A DNA stretch of 64,000 nucleotides from Tenericutes bacterium HGW-Tenericutes-1 (GTDB lineage Bacteria; Bacillota_I; Bacilli_A; Izemoplasmatales; Hujiaoplasmataceae): NCBI GenBank assembly GCA_002839155.1, contig PGXM01000001.1, positions 62,001 to 126,000 of the forward strand. The letters run 5' to 3'. Positions 34,146 to 43,517 of the stretch are shown in pieces. How positions within the stretch are numbered: the first letter of the stretch is position 1; each line of letters starts with the position of its first letter. The notes beneath the pieces were generated by a model. It was not told the DNA's origin. It saw only the letters and a list, made by a program, of their open reading frames with translations, and ran no database searches. The position numbers and the translations under genes are program-made.

Positions 34146-36536
34146 ATGAATATTGAAAAATTACTAGAATCCTTAACTTTAGAAGAAAAATGTCAACTGC
34201 TCGTTGGAAAAGATTCTTGGCACACTGCGGCAATAGAACGATTAAACATTCCTTCAATTATGATGGCAGACGGACCTCACGGATTAAGAAAGCAACTTGA
34301 CTCAAGTAATTCGATGATGGTGAACGAATCGTATAAAGCGGTTTGTTTTCCACCTGCAGTGACCATCGCTTCCTCCTTTGATACTTCAATTGCTTATAAA
34401 ATGGGTGAAGCTATTGCTAATGAATGTTTATATAAAGATGTCCATGTCTTGTTAGGCCCAGGACTCAATATCAAACGTAGTCCACTTTGTGGCCGTAATT
34501 TTGAATATTACTCTGAAGACCCCATCATATCTGGCGAAATGGCTAAAGGATTTATCAAAGGGCTCCAAAGTAAAGGTATCGGAGCTTGTATCAAACATTT
34601 TGCGCTCAATTCACAAGAAACTTTCCGGATGGTTTCTAGTTCCGTTGCGGATAAAAGAGCATTTTATGAAATCTATGGAAAAGCGTTTAAAAAAGCGATA
34701 GAGGCTAATCCTTCAATGGCGATGTGTTCTTATAACAAAGTAGAGGGTATCTACGCCTCAGAAAATCCTTGGTTATTAAATGACGTGTTAAGACAAGACT
34801 TTGGTTTTAAAGGTGTCATTGTATCGGATTGGACAGCAGTCAATGACCGAAGTATGGCTTTAAAAGCGACGCTTGATTTAGAAATGCCAGGACATGATTA
34901 TGCTGTTCATAAACTTCTCAAAGATCATAAAGCAGGGATTATTTCAATCGAAGAAATCAATGCGAGTTGTCAAAGAATACTAACGTTAGTGAAAGCCAAG
35001 ATGAATCAAAAAGTAATCCCTTTTGATTTAGAAAAAAATCATCAAGTGGCCTATGAAATTGCAAAAGAATCAATGGTTTTATTGAAAAACAAAGATAATA
35101 TCTTACCGCTTCAGTTAAACGATAAAATCGCAATCATTGGACAGTTGGCGAAAAGTATTCGTTATCAAGGTGGCGGTAGTAGCCACATAAATGCTTACCG
35201 AGTTGATTCTATCTTAGAAAGTCTACCCAAGAATATTCAATACCAATATAGTGATGGATATGAGTTAGAAGGAGACGGATTTAATCAACAACTCATTGAC
35301 GAAGCAAGAAGAATTGCGGTCAATAAAGATAAAGTCGTTTTAGTGTTAGGATTAACCGATGCTTATGAATCGGAAGGATATGATAGAACTCATTTAAATC
35401 TACCGTTAGGGCATTTAGAATTATTAAAAGCCATTTCACAAATAACAGATCATATCGTCGTGGTCTTACAGTTAGGTTCACCGATTATTATGCCATGGAT
35501 TGACGATGTTAAAGGGGTATTAAACGCGTATTTAGCCGGAGAAGCCGGTGCGAAAGCCATCGTTGATATTTTATATGGTTATGCAAACCCTTCTGGTAGA
35601 CTCGCTGAAACATTCCCACTCACGCTCGAAACAACGCCAAGTCATGGAAACTTTGCCAAAGGTAATGGCGATGTCAATTACCAAGAAAGCATTTATGTCG
35701 GATACCGATATTTTTCGACGACCAATCAAACTGTATTATTTCCATTTGGACATGGATTAAGTTATTCAAGTTTTGAGTATTCAAATTTAATAGTCAGTCA
35801 AGTAACGTGTAACCACCCAGGACATTTCAATGTCAGCGTGACCGTTAAAAACACGGGCTTTTGGGTAGGCAAAGAAGTGGTTCAACTTTATGTCAGTGCT
35901 CCACAAACCGGTGTTTTTAAACCTATTAGAGAACTAAAAGCATTCACAAAAATTGAATTACAACCCGATGAATCAAAAACGTTGACGTTTAATCTATCAA
36001 CGGAGGAGTTAGGGTATTATGACTTGACTCAAAAGGCCTTTTTAGTCGAAGATGGCTTTTATCAAATCCAAATCAATAAAAATGCTAGTGAAGTTATCCT
36101 AGAAACTGCCATCAAGATTGAAAACCCAGATTGTCCAGCCCCTGATTTAGCACTGATGGAAGCTAAAAGTTATTACATATCTTCAGGACTTACGATGGAC
36201 ACGGCTGATTTTGAAAAATTGATTGGAAAATCAGTCGGACCTGCTCACATTCAAAAAGCGAGACCTTTTGACTTAAATAATACCATCGTCGATATTAAGA
36301 AAACTTTCTTAGGTGGAATTATTTACCGTTCCGCCAGAAAACAAGCGTTCAAAGCTATGAAGGATATGGATAGAGATTCTCAATTGATGGTAGAACGCTC
36401 TTTAGGCGAAACACCGATGCGAGCGATGGTTGTTTTCAGTGGTGGAATGCTTAAAATGAAAACCATGTTAGGTTTATTAGACTTAATTAACCATCAACCA
36501 TTAAAAGCTTTGAAACATTTCATAGGGAGAGTTTAA
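34146..36536 (+). CDS. Glycoside hydrolase family 3 beta-glucosidase
   Basis: A 796-residue exo-acting beta-glucosidase-type enzyme without a signal peptide, so it is cytoplasmic. The N-terminal TIM-barrel domain has the ADGPHGLRK substrate motif (about residues 41-49) and the KHFALNSQE motif (about 155-163). The catalytic nucleophile is Asp228 in GVIVSDWTAV. The alpha/beta-sandwich domain includes GGGSSHI (about 341-347), and the C-terminal fibronectin-III-like domain spans about 550-650. A further roughly 140-residue extension at the C-terminus ends the protein and is less common. It heads an operon with the GH13 gene two bases downstream. It probably releases glucose from beta-linked oligosaccharides taken up by the cell. 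Confidence 0.92.
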   Translation: MNIEKLLESLTLEEKCQLLVGKDSWHTAAIERLNIPSIMMADGPHGLRKQLDSSNSMMVNESYKAVCFPPAVTIASSFDTSIAYKMGEAIANECLYKDVHVLLGPGLNIKRSPLCGRNFEYYSEDPIISGEMAKGFIKGLQSKGIGACIKHFALNSQETFRMVSSSVADKRAFYEIYGKAFKKAIEANPSMAMCSYNKVEGIYASENPWLLNDVLRQDFGFKGVIVSDWTAVNDRSMALKATLDLEMPGHDYAVHKLLKDHKAGIISIEEINASCQRILTLVKAKMNQKVIPFDLEKNHQVAYEIAKESMVLLKNKDNILPLQLNDKIAIIGQLAKSIRYQGGGSSHINAYRVDSILESLPKNIQYQYSDGYELEGDGFNQQLIDEARRIAVNKDKVVLVLGLTDAYESEGYDRTHLNLPLGHLELLKAISQITDHIVVVLQLGSPIIMPWIDDVKGVLNAYLAGEAGAKAIVDILYGYANPSGRLAETFPLTLETTPSHGNFAKGNGDVNYQESIYVGYRYFSTTNQTVLFPFGHGLSYSSFEYSNLIVSQVTCNHPGHFNVSVTVKNTGFWVGKEVVQLYVSAPQTGVFKPIRELKAFTKIELQPDESKTLTFNLSTEELGYYDLTQKAFLVEDGFYQIQINKNASEVILETAIKIENPDCPAPDLALMEAKSYYISSGLTMDTADFEKLIGKSVGPAHIQKARPFDLNNTIVDIKKTFLGGIIYRSARKQAFKAMKDMDRDSQLMVERSLGETPMRAMVVFSGGMLKMKTMLGLLDLINHQPLKALKHFIGRV

Positions 36537-36538
36537 TC

Positions 36539-38182
36539 ATGATAAAAAAAGCATGGTATAAAGAAGGCGTTGTCTATCAAATCTATCCCCGAAGTTTCAA
36601 AGATTCCAATGGCGATGGGATTGGTGATCTTCGAGGCATCATAGAAAAAGTTCCTTATCTTAAAAGTTTAGGGGTATCGATTGTTTGGTTATCACCCGTG
36701 TATCAATCACCCAATGACGATAACGGCTATGATATTTCAGATTATAAAGCCATCCATCCCGATTTTGGGACAATGTCTGATATGGATGAACTTATTGAAG
36801 TATTACACAAAGTTGATATCAAAATCGTCATGGATTTAGTGGTCAATCATACATCTGATGAACATGAATGGTTTCAAAAATCCGTAAATAGAGAACCCGG
36901 ATATGAAGATTTCTATCACTGGAAGAAAAACAAGGGCAACTGGAGTAGTTTTTTTGGTGGCGAAGCTTGGACTTATCATGAGATAAGAAAAGAGTATTAC
37001 TTACATCTATTTAGTAAAAAGCAACCCGATTTAAACTGGGATAAGTTAGAAGTCAGAGAAGCGGTTAAAGACATCGTCAAATATTGGCTCGATAAAGGCA
37101 TCGATGGGTTTAGATGTGACGTCATTAACCTGATTGGAAAAGAAGATGGCTTACCAAATGGAAAGTTTAGTTTAATTTTAAGAGGTAGAGAACATTACCT
37201 CAATCATCCGAAAAGTCATCGATATTTGCAAGAACTTGCCAAAGACGTCTTAAATCAATACGATTGTTTCACCGTTGGAGAAACCGGATTTACCACCCCT
37301 GAGATTGCTTGTTTATATCAAAAGGAAGATTTAAGAGAACTCGACATGATGTTTCAATTTGAACATATGGCCGCCGACAATCATTTCGTCAAATGGTTCC
37401 CGAAGAAATTTAAACCCATGAATTTAAAAAAACCATTATCCAAATGGCAAAATGGTTTAAATGGTAAAGGATGGAACACGCTGTATTTAGAAAATCATGA
37501 TCAAACGAGAAGTGTTTCAAGATTTGGTCATCCTGATTGGTATAGCGAATCAGCGAAAATGCTTGCGACGATGCTTTACTTTCAACAAGGAACGCCTTTT
37601 ATCTATCAAGGGCAAGAAATTGGCATGACCAATGCGAATTTCACTGAATTAAGTGATTATAAAGATATTGAATCGTTGAATATTTACCAACTCGCCCGTA
37701 AAAAATTGCTTTATTCACACCGAAAAACCATGAAATTACTCTCTATTGCCTCAAGAGATAATGCTAGAACCCCAATGCAATGGGATGATACAGCGGACGG
37801 TGGGTTTGGAAGTGATCGTCCTTGGTTGAAAGTTAATCCTAATAATGTGACAATTAACGTGAAAAACAACTTAAGAGATGAAGATTCAATCCTTAAATAT
37901 TATCAAAAAATTATTCAACTTCGAAAACAATATCCGATTATCGTCTATGGCGATTATCAAGATTTGCATTTCAAGGATAAAAATCTTTATTTATATCAAA
38001 GAACTTATAACGAAGAATCGATGATTGTTATTTGTAATTTCTCAAAGAAATTCATCACCATTCCGGATGATATCGATTTAACAGGATATATTAAAATTCT
38101 TTCAAACACAGCTTCAGAAGAAAGATTGTTAAGTCCTTATGAAGCAAGAGTTTATTATAAAGAATCTACAAAAAAAGCCTAA
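36539..38182 (+). CDS. malL: GH13 oligo-1,6-glucosidase / alpha-glucosidase
   Basis: A 547-residue cytoplasmic enzyme of the oligo-1,6-glucosidase subfamily, which cleaves isomaltose-type and sometimes sucrose or maltose linkages. Conserved regions appear in order: MDLVVNHTSDEHEWF (about residues 98-112), GFRCDVINLI (190-199; nucleophile Asp194), VGETG (246-250; acid/base Glu248) and ENHDQTRSVSRFG (318-330; Asp321). Val directly after the nucleophile is the residue associated with alpha-1,6 specificity. The QPDLNWD motif is also present. The gene starts two bases after the GH3 stop and a terminator follows, so the two glucosidases form one operon. Confidence 0.93.
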   Translation: MIKKAWYKEGVVYQIYPRSFKDSNGDGIGDLRGIIEKVPYLKSLGVSIVWLSPVYQSPNDDNGYDISDYKAIHPDFGTMSDMDELIEVLHKVDIKIVMDLVVNHTSDEHEWFQKSVNREPGYEDFYHWKKNKGNWSSFFGGEAWTYHEIRKEYYLHLFSKKQPDLNWDKLEVREAVKDIVKYWLDKGIDGFRCDVINLIGKEDGLPNGKFSLILRGREHYLNHPKSHRYLQELAKDVLNQYDCFTVGETGFTTPEIACLYQKEDLRELDMMFQFEHMAADNHFVKWFPKKFKPMNLKKPLSKWQNGLNGKGWNTLYLENHDQTRSVSRFGHPDWYSESAKMLATMLYFQQGTPFIYQGQEIGMTNANFTELSDYKDIESLNIYQLARKKLLYSHRKTMKLLSIASRDNARTPMQWDDTADGGFGSDRPWLKVNPNNVTINVKNNLRDEDSILKYYQKIIQLRKQYPIIVYGDYQDLHFKDKNLYLYQRTYNEESMIVICNFSKKFITIPDDIDLTGYIKILSNTASEERLLSPYEARVYYKESTKKA

Positions 38183-38205
38183 AATTTGATTTAGGCTCTT
38201 TTTTT
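38176..38205. terminator. Terminator after the glucosidase operon
   Basis: AGCCTAAA pairs with TTTAGGCT, followed by C and seven T. It also lies at the end of the convergent gene at 38214. Confidence 0.85.
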
Positions 38206-38213
38206 GAATCGTT

Positions 38214-39074
38214 TTAGTTGAGTTTTAAGACTTTTGGCATTTCTGTCAATGTAAAGGTTGATGAATTGATTTTATATGTGTTTGAACCATCGCCTTCGAT
38301 TTGTTCAGGATTGGTGAAATAAAGCTCGCTGTTTCCTTTCACTTGTACGCCAAGTAAAGACACAATGTTAATAAATATTTTTATTTTCGAGAACTCATTG
38401 ATTCGACTTCCTTCATAAAAGACAGAATCATCAGAAATAATTAAATTGACAATAACATTACTTCTTTTCGTATGTTCATTATAAAGGATGAAAGCTCTGC
38501 TTTCTCGTTGAGATAATGGGGTAACAAATTCATAATTGACACCATTTCTTTCAAACCTTAGTTTCTCAAAGGTAATACTTGATACAATTTTGCCTTCAAC
38601 GACACGAAATGGTATTTTTAATGAAACAAAGTGGTAACTTTCAGGATGTTCGAAAATATGATTTTCATCAAGACCATCTAAGATCATGTGAAATTCCATG
38701 CTATGTCTTAAGAGGAGTCGGTCAATGTATCGGGGTGATTCTTCATAAATTAGCATTCTATCCATAAATTCAATGATTGAATAGTTCGCTGATGCGAATG
38801 TTTGTTCTCTGAATAGTTCTGCACGTTTGTTAGTATCGTCGTTATACTTAACAACCGTTTGATTGTGTAACAAGATAAGCAAGCTAAAGAGCATGCTGGA
38901 GACAAAGGATGAAAAAGCAACAAAAAGAGTTGCGATGCGAATCCCAATGACATTAAATGTTCGATCAAGATAATCTCCAATAATTAACATGCCTAATGCG
39001 ATTAAAAAAACGGTGGATGAAACAATGCCAATCACGATAAATATGGTTGTTTTTTTATTTTTCATCTTTATCAA
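38214..39074 (-). CDS. Hypothetical protein with two N-terminal membrane helices
   Basis: A 286-residue protein with two hydrophobic helices (about residues 9-33 and 43-70) and a long soluble C-terminal domain of mixed alpha/beta character, probably cytoplasmic. I recognise no family or catalytic motif. The start is uncertain: a TTG at 39074 has the better spacing to an AAGGAC sequence, while the ATG at 39065 is nine bases further in. It is a single-gene unit bounded by terminators on both sides. Confidence 0.6.
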   Translation of the reverse strand: MIKMKNKKTTIFIVIGIVSSTVFLIALGMLIIGDYLDRTFNVIGIRIATLFVAFSSFVSSMLFSLLILLHNQTVVKYNDDTNKRAELFREQTFASANYSIIEFMDRMLIYEESPRYIDRLLLRHSMEFHMILDGLDENHIFEHPESYHFVSLKIPFRVVEGKIVSSITFEKLRFERNGVNYEFVTPLSQRESRAFILYNEHTKRSNVIVNLIISDDSVFYEGSRINEFSKIKIFINIVSLLGVQVKGNSELYFTNPEQIEGDGSNTYKINSSTFTLTEMPKVLKLN

Positions 39075-39150
39075 TTACGTCCTTTTTTGAATAATTCAAA
39101 TTAATATATATTATAACATTTAATAAAATTAAATGGTCATCTATCCAATA

Positions 39151-39193
39151 AAAAAGTTATAAGTTTTGAACGAACAATACTTATAACTTTTTT
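39151..39193. terminator. Symmetrical terminator
   Basis: AAAAAGTTATAAGT pairs with ACTTATAACTTTTT around a 14-base loop. It probably ends the leftward hydrolase gene that finishes at 39217. Confidence 0.78.
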
Positions 39194-39216
39194 TCAGTGG
39201 GTAGATGAATAATGTA

Positions 39217-40152
39217 TTACTTTTTGGTTTTGATTTTCAAATCAAATATCTTCACAATAATCTTTGAAAGCCATTCATCGATTTTCGGTTTTTCTAACGT
39301 ATAACTTAATGCATGTTTTGCATCTAATACCGTATAAATGTCTTTATCGGAAGCAGGAGATGATTCCATCATTTGAAGCGTTTGTTTATAAGGGCATAGT
39401 TCATCTTTCATACCATGGATGAAATAAGTCGGGATGGATGATTTTTTCACTGCTTTTGCGACGTTGATATTCATTAAACTAAAATGATGCCAGTAATAAG
39501 TCAAAAAACTTAATCCAGGAAGAAAGATGATAGCGAGTGGGTTTTTAACTTTTCTAATAAATACTGGCGCTACTCTAGCATAAGGACTATCGACGACACG
39601 CATTTTGACATTGCTTGGCAAATCGTGAAGGGAAGATAATAAGACTGTCGCAGCTCCCATGGAAACACCATGTAATAAAATTTGATCCGTTTCGCCATAA
39701 GTTCTTAAGATGAAATGAATCCATTTTTTTAAGTCATACGATTCATAATGACCAAACGTTGAAAATTCACCTTCGGATAATCCATGCCCTCTTAAATCCG
39801 GCAATAATATTTTAAAGCCCAAATCACTATAGGTTTGAGCGACAATCGCCATATCCGTATTTTGTCCAGAATACCCATGAAGAATAATCGCTGTTAAGGT
39901 TGATTGTTCATTATAAGAAGGAATGTAAAAGCCTTGTAATTTTGTTCCATCATAGCCATGAATGTGAACTTTTTCTTTAACCACTTTTGAGAACCAGTCA
40001 AAAGAAGGTGCGAAAAATGGATCAGTTTGTTTAACGATTCCCCCATTGCGAAAACCGCCATGGCGAATCATTTTTGAATAGATGATATAACTAATAACTA
40101 AATAGATGAATAAAACGATTGCGATAATCAAGATGATATATTTTGGGTCCAT
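39217..40152 (-). CDS. Membrane-anchored alpha/beta-hydrolase
   Basis: A roughly 311-residue serine hydrolase with one N-terminal membrane helix (about residues 4-24). The oxyanion segment is IILHGYSGQNTDMA, the nucleophile elbow is LHGVSMGAAT (Ser near 160), and the C-terminal GMKDELCPY and DAKHALSY segments supply the Asp and His of the triad. This layout matches the BEM46/YqkD-type hydrolases. The frame opens with a run of start codons; the last ATG (40152) has proper spacing from GAGGTG, so I use it instead of the GTG at 40161. Substrate unknown. Confidence 0.82.
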   Translation of the reverse strand: MDPKYIILIIAIVLFIYLVISYIIYSKMIRHGGFRNGGIVKQTDPFFAPSFDWFSKVVKEKVHIHGYDGTKLQGFYIPSYNEQSTLTAIILHGYSGQNTDMAIVAQTYSDLGFKILLPDLRGHGLSEGEFSTFGHYESYDLKKWIHFILRTYGETDQILLHGVSMGAATVLLSSLHDLPSNVKMRVVDSPYARVAPVFIRKVKNPLAIIFLPGLSFLTYYWHHFSLMNINVAKAVKKSSIPTYFIHGMKDELCPYKQTLQMMESSPASDKDIYTVLDAKHALSYTLEKPKIDEWLSKIIVKIFDLKIKTKK

Positions 40153-40230
40153 CATCATCACCTCTTTGCTCTATTTTATCATAAAGACCCTATTTTTGAC
40201 AAAAATAGATAAATATTCTAATGACCATTA

Positions 40231-40259
40231 TTTACTTTATCAATAAATGGTTGTATAAT
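40231..40259 (+). promoter_or_regulatory. Promoter of the DUF975 gene
   Basis: TTTACT (40231-40236), 17-base spacer, TATAAT (40254-40259). It lies inside an upstream extension of the reading frame, supporting the start at 40284. Confidence 0.68.
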
Positions 40260-40283
40260 GAATTAAAAAAAGGGGGAAATACA

Positions 40284-40958
40284 ATGTTAAAACAGCGTTA
40301 TGAATACAAAGAACAAGCTAAACAACTGTTACAAGGCAAGTATACGAATGTGATTGTCATCACAATCATCATTGGCGTGATTACGAATTTATTCAACTCA
40401 CCCAACTACAATTTCCAAACTGCTGGAGATGTTAGTTTCGGCGCTAGAATTCTTGCATTAGTCGCTTTCGCAATCACTGCTGGTTTCTTATTTGGCCAAA
40501 TAAAAATGTATATCGGTGTCACAAAAGACGAAAATCCTGACATTCAAGATATTTTATTGGTTGGATTCAAAAATAATTATGTTCGTAACTTAGTCACTTA
40601 TTTACTCCAATCAATTTACACTTTCTTATGGGCATTATTATTAATTATCCCTGGAATCATTAAATCGTATGCTTATTCCATGGCGTTTTATCTTTTATAC
40701 AAAGAACCTGAACTTCAAGCCGCAGATGCGATTACTAAATCAAAAGAATACACCCAAGGTTATAAAATGGACTTATTCTTACTCCATTTAAGTTATATTG
40801 GTTGGTATATCTTAAGTATCTTTACATTTGGTATTCTATTATTATGGGTTATTCCAAAGGTCATGGTTGCTCAAACTTTAGTGTTTGACGAAATCTATGC
40901 TAAAAATAATCCTGTCGTCGAAGTTAAAGAAGCTGAAGTAGTCGAAGCAGCTGAATAA
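40284..40958 (+). CDS. DUF975-family membrane protein
   Basis: A 224-residue protein with four to five hydrophobic segments. The N-terminal amphipathic EYKEQAKQLLQGKYTNVI and the central LLIIPGIIKSYAYSMAFYLL motif (about residues 124-143) followed by AADAITKSKEYTQGYK (about 152-167) are the conserved features of DUF975. Proteins of this family are integral membrane proteins of unknown function. The C-terminus is acidic. The start is the ATG at 40284 after AAGGGGGAAATAC; the longer frame from 40221 would contain the promoter. A terminator follows. Confidence 0.82.
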   Translation: MLKQRYEYKEQAKQLLQGKYTNVIVITIIIGVITNLFNSPNYNFQTAGDVSFGARILALVAFAITAGFLFGQIKMYIGVTKDENPDIQDILLVGFKNNYVRNLVTYLLQSIYTFLWALLLIIPGIIKSYAYSMAFYLLYKEPELQAADAITKSKEYTQGYKMDLFLLHLSYIGWYILSIFTFGILLLWVIPKVMVAQTLVFDEIYAKNNPVVEVKEAEVVEAAE

Positions 40959-40976
40959 TTAATCAATTAATATCTG

Positions 40977-41006
40977 AAACCGCCAGTAAAACATGGCGGT
41001 TTTTTG
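40977..41006 (+). terminator. Intrinsic terminator after the DUF975 gene
   Basis: AAACCGCCA pairs with TGGCGGTTT around an eight-base loop, followed by a T-run. Confidence 0.9.
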
Positions 41007-41106
41007 TTTTTTTTAGTGAAATGATTACGGTTGCATTAAATTCATTCATTAATATTGCTTTTTTCTTTTGAACAGTTAATGTATAATAACTTAAAGAGGT
41101 GAAATT

Positions 41107-42078
41107 ATGGTCAAATTTGGAATTATAGGTGCAGGTAAAATTGCACATCAGTTTACAAAAGCACTCTTAGGTATTAACGAATATCTCTATGCTGTTGCTA
41201 GCCGCGATTTAGGTCGCGCAATGGAATTTGCCCAAATCTATGACATTGAGAAGTATTATGGGTCGTATGAAGAACTTTTGAAAGATCCTGAAGTACAATG
41301 TGTTTATATTGCGACGCCCATGAGCGAGCATTATAAAAACATGCTTGATTGTCTGTATGCTGGTAAGCATGTCATCTGTGAAAAAACATTTACCTTAAAT
41401 TATAAAGAAGCTAAAATCGTTTGTAATTTGGCCAAAGAAAAAGGCTTATTTTTAATGGAAGCGATGTGGACGAGATTTTTACCAACGATTCAAGAAGTAC
41501 AAAAAGTGATTAACGAAGGCATGATTGGCGATATCGTTCAAATTGAATCCTTTATCAATTTGCGTCTTGATCTTCCACTTGAAAGCCGGATTTTTTCTAA
41601 AGCATTAGGCGGTGGAGCACTTTTAGATGTTGGCGTCTATCCGATTAATATAGCTAATCTATTTTTAGGTATTCCCGATAGTTTTGATACGGAAGTTAAA
41701 TTCGCTAAAACGGGCGTTGACTCCGAAGAAAAAATAACGTATTTTTACCCTCATAGCCATGCAACACTCTATGCATCTGTCATCAACAATGATAAGAAAG
41801 ATACGTATATCTACGGAACCAAAGGCTATGTTCATATCCCAGGGTTTTGGTCTACTGAAACGGCAATTGTCTTTAACAACCATCATAAAATTATTAAAGA
41901 AATTGAACATAAACACATTGTCAATGGCATGGAATATGAGATTTTTGAAGCAGTTAAATGCATCAAGAAAAAACTCATAGAAAGTCCAATCATGCCCCAT
42001 AAAACGACGCTTGATATCATGCGTCAAATGGATGAAATCAGGAAGTCTTGGGATTTAGTTTATCCAACTGAATTATAG
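41107..42078 (+). CDS. Gfo/Idh/MocA-family oxidoreductase
   Basis: A 323-residue NAD(P)-dependent dehydrogenase. The N-terminal Rossmann motif is FGIIGAGKIAHQF (about residues 3-15). The family signature VICEKTFTLN (about 90-99) contains the catalytic Glu-Lys pair, and the C-terminal domain includes GGGALLDVGVYPINI (about 164-178), where the usual catalytic His is shifted to a D-VGVYP pattern. Family members oxidise or reduce sugars, inositols or related polyols, and the substrate cannot be told. AGAGGTG precedes the ATG. It is a monocistronic gene between two ordinary transcription units. Confidence 0.87.
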   Translation: MVKFGIIGAGKIAHQFTKALLGINEYLYAVASRDLGRAMEFAQIYDIEKYYGSYEELLKDPEVQCVYIATPMSEHYKNMLDCLYAGKHVICEKTFTLNYKEAKIVCNLAKEKGLFLMEAMWTRFLPTIQEVQKVINEGMIGDIVQIESFINLRLDLPLESRIFSKALGGGALLDVGVYPINIANLFLGIPDSFDTEVKFAKTGVDSEEKITYFYPHSHATLYASVINNDKKDTYIYGTKGYVHIPGFWSTETAIVFNNHHKIIKEIEHKHIVNGMEYEIFEAVKCIKKKLIESPIMPHKTTLDIMRQMDEIRKSWDLVYPTEL

Positions 42079-42088
42079 GCGATTTTTA

Positions 42089-42117
42089 TTGACAGTCAGG
42101 CCATATTATTATATAAT
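42089..42117 (+). promoter_or_regulatory. Promoter of rplU-rpmA
   Basis: TTGACA (42089-42094), 17-base spacer, TATAAT (42112-42117): a consensus-strength promoter. Confidence 0.85.
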
Positions 42118-42123
42118 ACCTAA

Positions 42124-42212
42124 CGTATGTACGCATACCGCTCAGAAATGGTCTTAAAAACAGTGATGTTACCAGGATGGCGAGTCTTAAAAAATTATGA
42201 GGAGGTGCAAAT
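42124..42212 (+). promoter_or_regulatory. Probable L21 leader RNA
   Basis: About 90 untranslated bases lie between the strong promoter and rplU. Position, size and the short self-complementary ACGTATGTACGCATACCG segment are compatible with the ribosomal protein L21 leader known in Bacillota, which is thought to mediate autoregulation. The family match is by context; the consensus was not tested. Confidence 0.5.
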
Positions 42213-42521
42213 ATGTACGCAGTGATTGAAACCGGTGGAAAACAAGTTCGTGTCGAAGTTGGACAAGAAATCTATGTTGAAAAACTCGAAGCAGAAGTAG
42301 AATCAACTTTTACCTTTGAAAACGTATTAATGGTTGGCGGCGACAAAATTAAAATTGGAAAACCTTATGTTAAAGGTGCTTCCGTCAAAGCAACCGTTGT
42401 AAAACACGGAAAACAAGCAAAAGTTATCGTCTTCAAATACGAACCGAAAAAACATTATCATCGCAAAAATGGCCATCGTCAACCTTACACAAAGTTGATG
42501 ATTACCGAAATCGTTCTTTAA
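42213..42521 (+). CDS. rplU: 50S ribosomal protein L21
   Basis: L21 binds 23S rRNA domain near L20. The 102-residue protein starts [18 protein letters not shown], the invariant N-terminus, and has the basic C-terminal [18 protein letters not shown] segment (about 80-97) of the family. A strong GAGGAGGTG ribosome-binding site and a consensus promoter with leader RNA precede it. It is the first gene of an rplU-rpmA operon that lacks the prp (ysxB-like) gene usual between them in Bacillota. Confidence 0.97.
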   Translation: MYAVIETGGKQVRVEVGQEIYVEKLEAEVESTFTFENVLMVGGDKIKIGKPYVKGASVKATVVKHGKQAKVIVFKYEPKKHYHRKNGHRQPYTKLMITEIVL

Positions 42522-42554
42522 GCAATTAAATCAATCACTTTGGAGGTGTTTTCA

Positions 42555-42842
42555 ATGGTACTAAATTTTCAAGTACTAGAATGCATGGCTTCTAAAAAAG
42601 GTGTTGGCTCGACTCGTAACGGTCGTGACTCTGCCGGTAGAAGACTTGGAGCCAAGCTTTCTGATGGTCAAGTTTGTACAGCTGGATCTATCATATATCG
42701 TCAACGCGGAACACAAATTCATCCTGGCGCAAACGTAGGTTTGGGAAAAGATGATACATTGTTCGCTTTGATCGACGGTGTCGTTAAATTCGAACGTGTT
42801 GGTCGCGATAAAAAACAAGCATCAGTATACGCACAAGAATAA
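42555..42842 (+). CDS. rpmA: 50S ribosomal protein L27 with N-terminal extension
   Basis: L27 reaches the peptidyl-transferase centre with its N-terminus. The 95-residue protein has the universal [15 protein letters not shown] segment (about residues 12-26) and the rest of the family pattern. It is preceded by [11 protein letters not shown], which resembles the N-terminal extension of Bacillota L27 that the Prp protease removes. The start at 42555 is set by TTTGGAGGTG seven bases upstream; an internal ATG at 42585 would give a mature-type N-terminus but has no ribosome-binding site. No prp gene lies between rplU and rpmA, where only 33 bases remain. Confidence 0.94.
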   Translation: MVLNFQVLECMASKKGVGSTRNGRDSAGRRLGAKLSDGQVCTAGSIIYRQRGTQIHPGANVGLGKDDTLFALIDGVVKFERVGRDKKQASVYAQE

Positions 42843-42850
42843 ACCATGTA

Positions 42851-42876
42851 AGCAGGAGAAATCCTGCTTTTTTTCA
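42851..42876 (+). terminator. Intrinsic terminator after rpmA
   Basis: AAGCAGGA pairs with TCCTGCTT around GAAA, followed by T5. Confidence 0.9.
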
Positions 42877-42899
42877 CTTTATTAAGAAATGAGGTTTCT

Positions 42900-43424
42900 A
42901 TGTTTACAAAACTATTTTTGTTTATCAAACAGTTTCCTTCTTGGTTTAAAACATTAAAAACAGAGAATCGCTATCTGTACTTTGGGATATGGACTCATTT
43001 TATCCTATTTTTCGCTTTAATCTTTAATTTTTTGACATTTCGTGAGTTCACGGTTTATAGTATTATCATGGCTTTGATCCCTAGTGTTTGGACCTTAGGA
43101 CATATCCTTTATTTAGGTGTGGTGGCAAGAAAACAAAAATTAAATTCGATCATTCATTTGAAAGAAACGATTTTACTACCTCATAGTAGTAGTTTTATCA
43201 CGGATACTATGACATCCTTCTTCATCTTGTTCATTGCTTCAGGATTTGATGGCAGTCAAAACGATTTTATTTACCTCCTTATTTTGGTATTTTTCATTAA
43301 ATTAGGGTTGTCTTTGTTGATTAGAAAATTCAAATTTCGAGGGTTTGTCTATCTTGATATGATTCTATTAATACTATCGTTGTTATTAACCTTGACTCTA
43401 TATTCGTTAGCTGTCACTGTGTAA
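42900..43424 (+). CDS. Hypothetical integral membrane protein
   Basis: A 174-residue protein with about five hydrophobic segments (roughly residues 25-45, 48-80, 98-118, 122-140 and 148-170) and no recognised motif. GAGG lies eight bases before the ATG. It sits between the L27 terminator and a terminator at its own end whose hairpin overlaps its stop codon. Function unknown. Confidence 0.6.
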   Translation: MFTKLFLFIKQFPSWFKTLKTENRYLYFGIWTHFILFFALIFNFLTFREFTVYSIIMALIPSVWTLGHILYLGVVARKQKLNSIIHLKETILLPHSSSFITDTMTSFFILFIASGFDGSQNDFIYLLILVFFIKLGLSLLIRKFKFRGFVYLDMILLILSLLLTLTLYSLAVTV

Positions 43425-43446
43425 CCAATCACAGTGACTTTTCTTT
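43413..43446 (+). terminator. Terminator overlapping the stop of the membrane-protein gene
   Basis: GTCACTGTG (43413-43421) pairs perfectly with CACAGTGAC (43430-43438), followed by TTTTCTTT. The TAA stop lies at the start of the loop. Confidence 0.8.
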
Positions 43447-43448
43447 GC

Positions 43449-43477
43449 TTGAAACTTCGTTTTACTTATTGTATAAT
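43449..43477 (+). promoter_or_regulatory. Promoter of the phosphorylase-like gene
   Basis: TTGAAA (43449-43454), 17-base spacer, TATAAT (43472-43477). Confidence 0.75.
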
Positions 43478-43517
43478 AGTCTTATGAAACAGGTTACACA
43501 AAAAAGAGAGGTAAATT

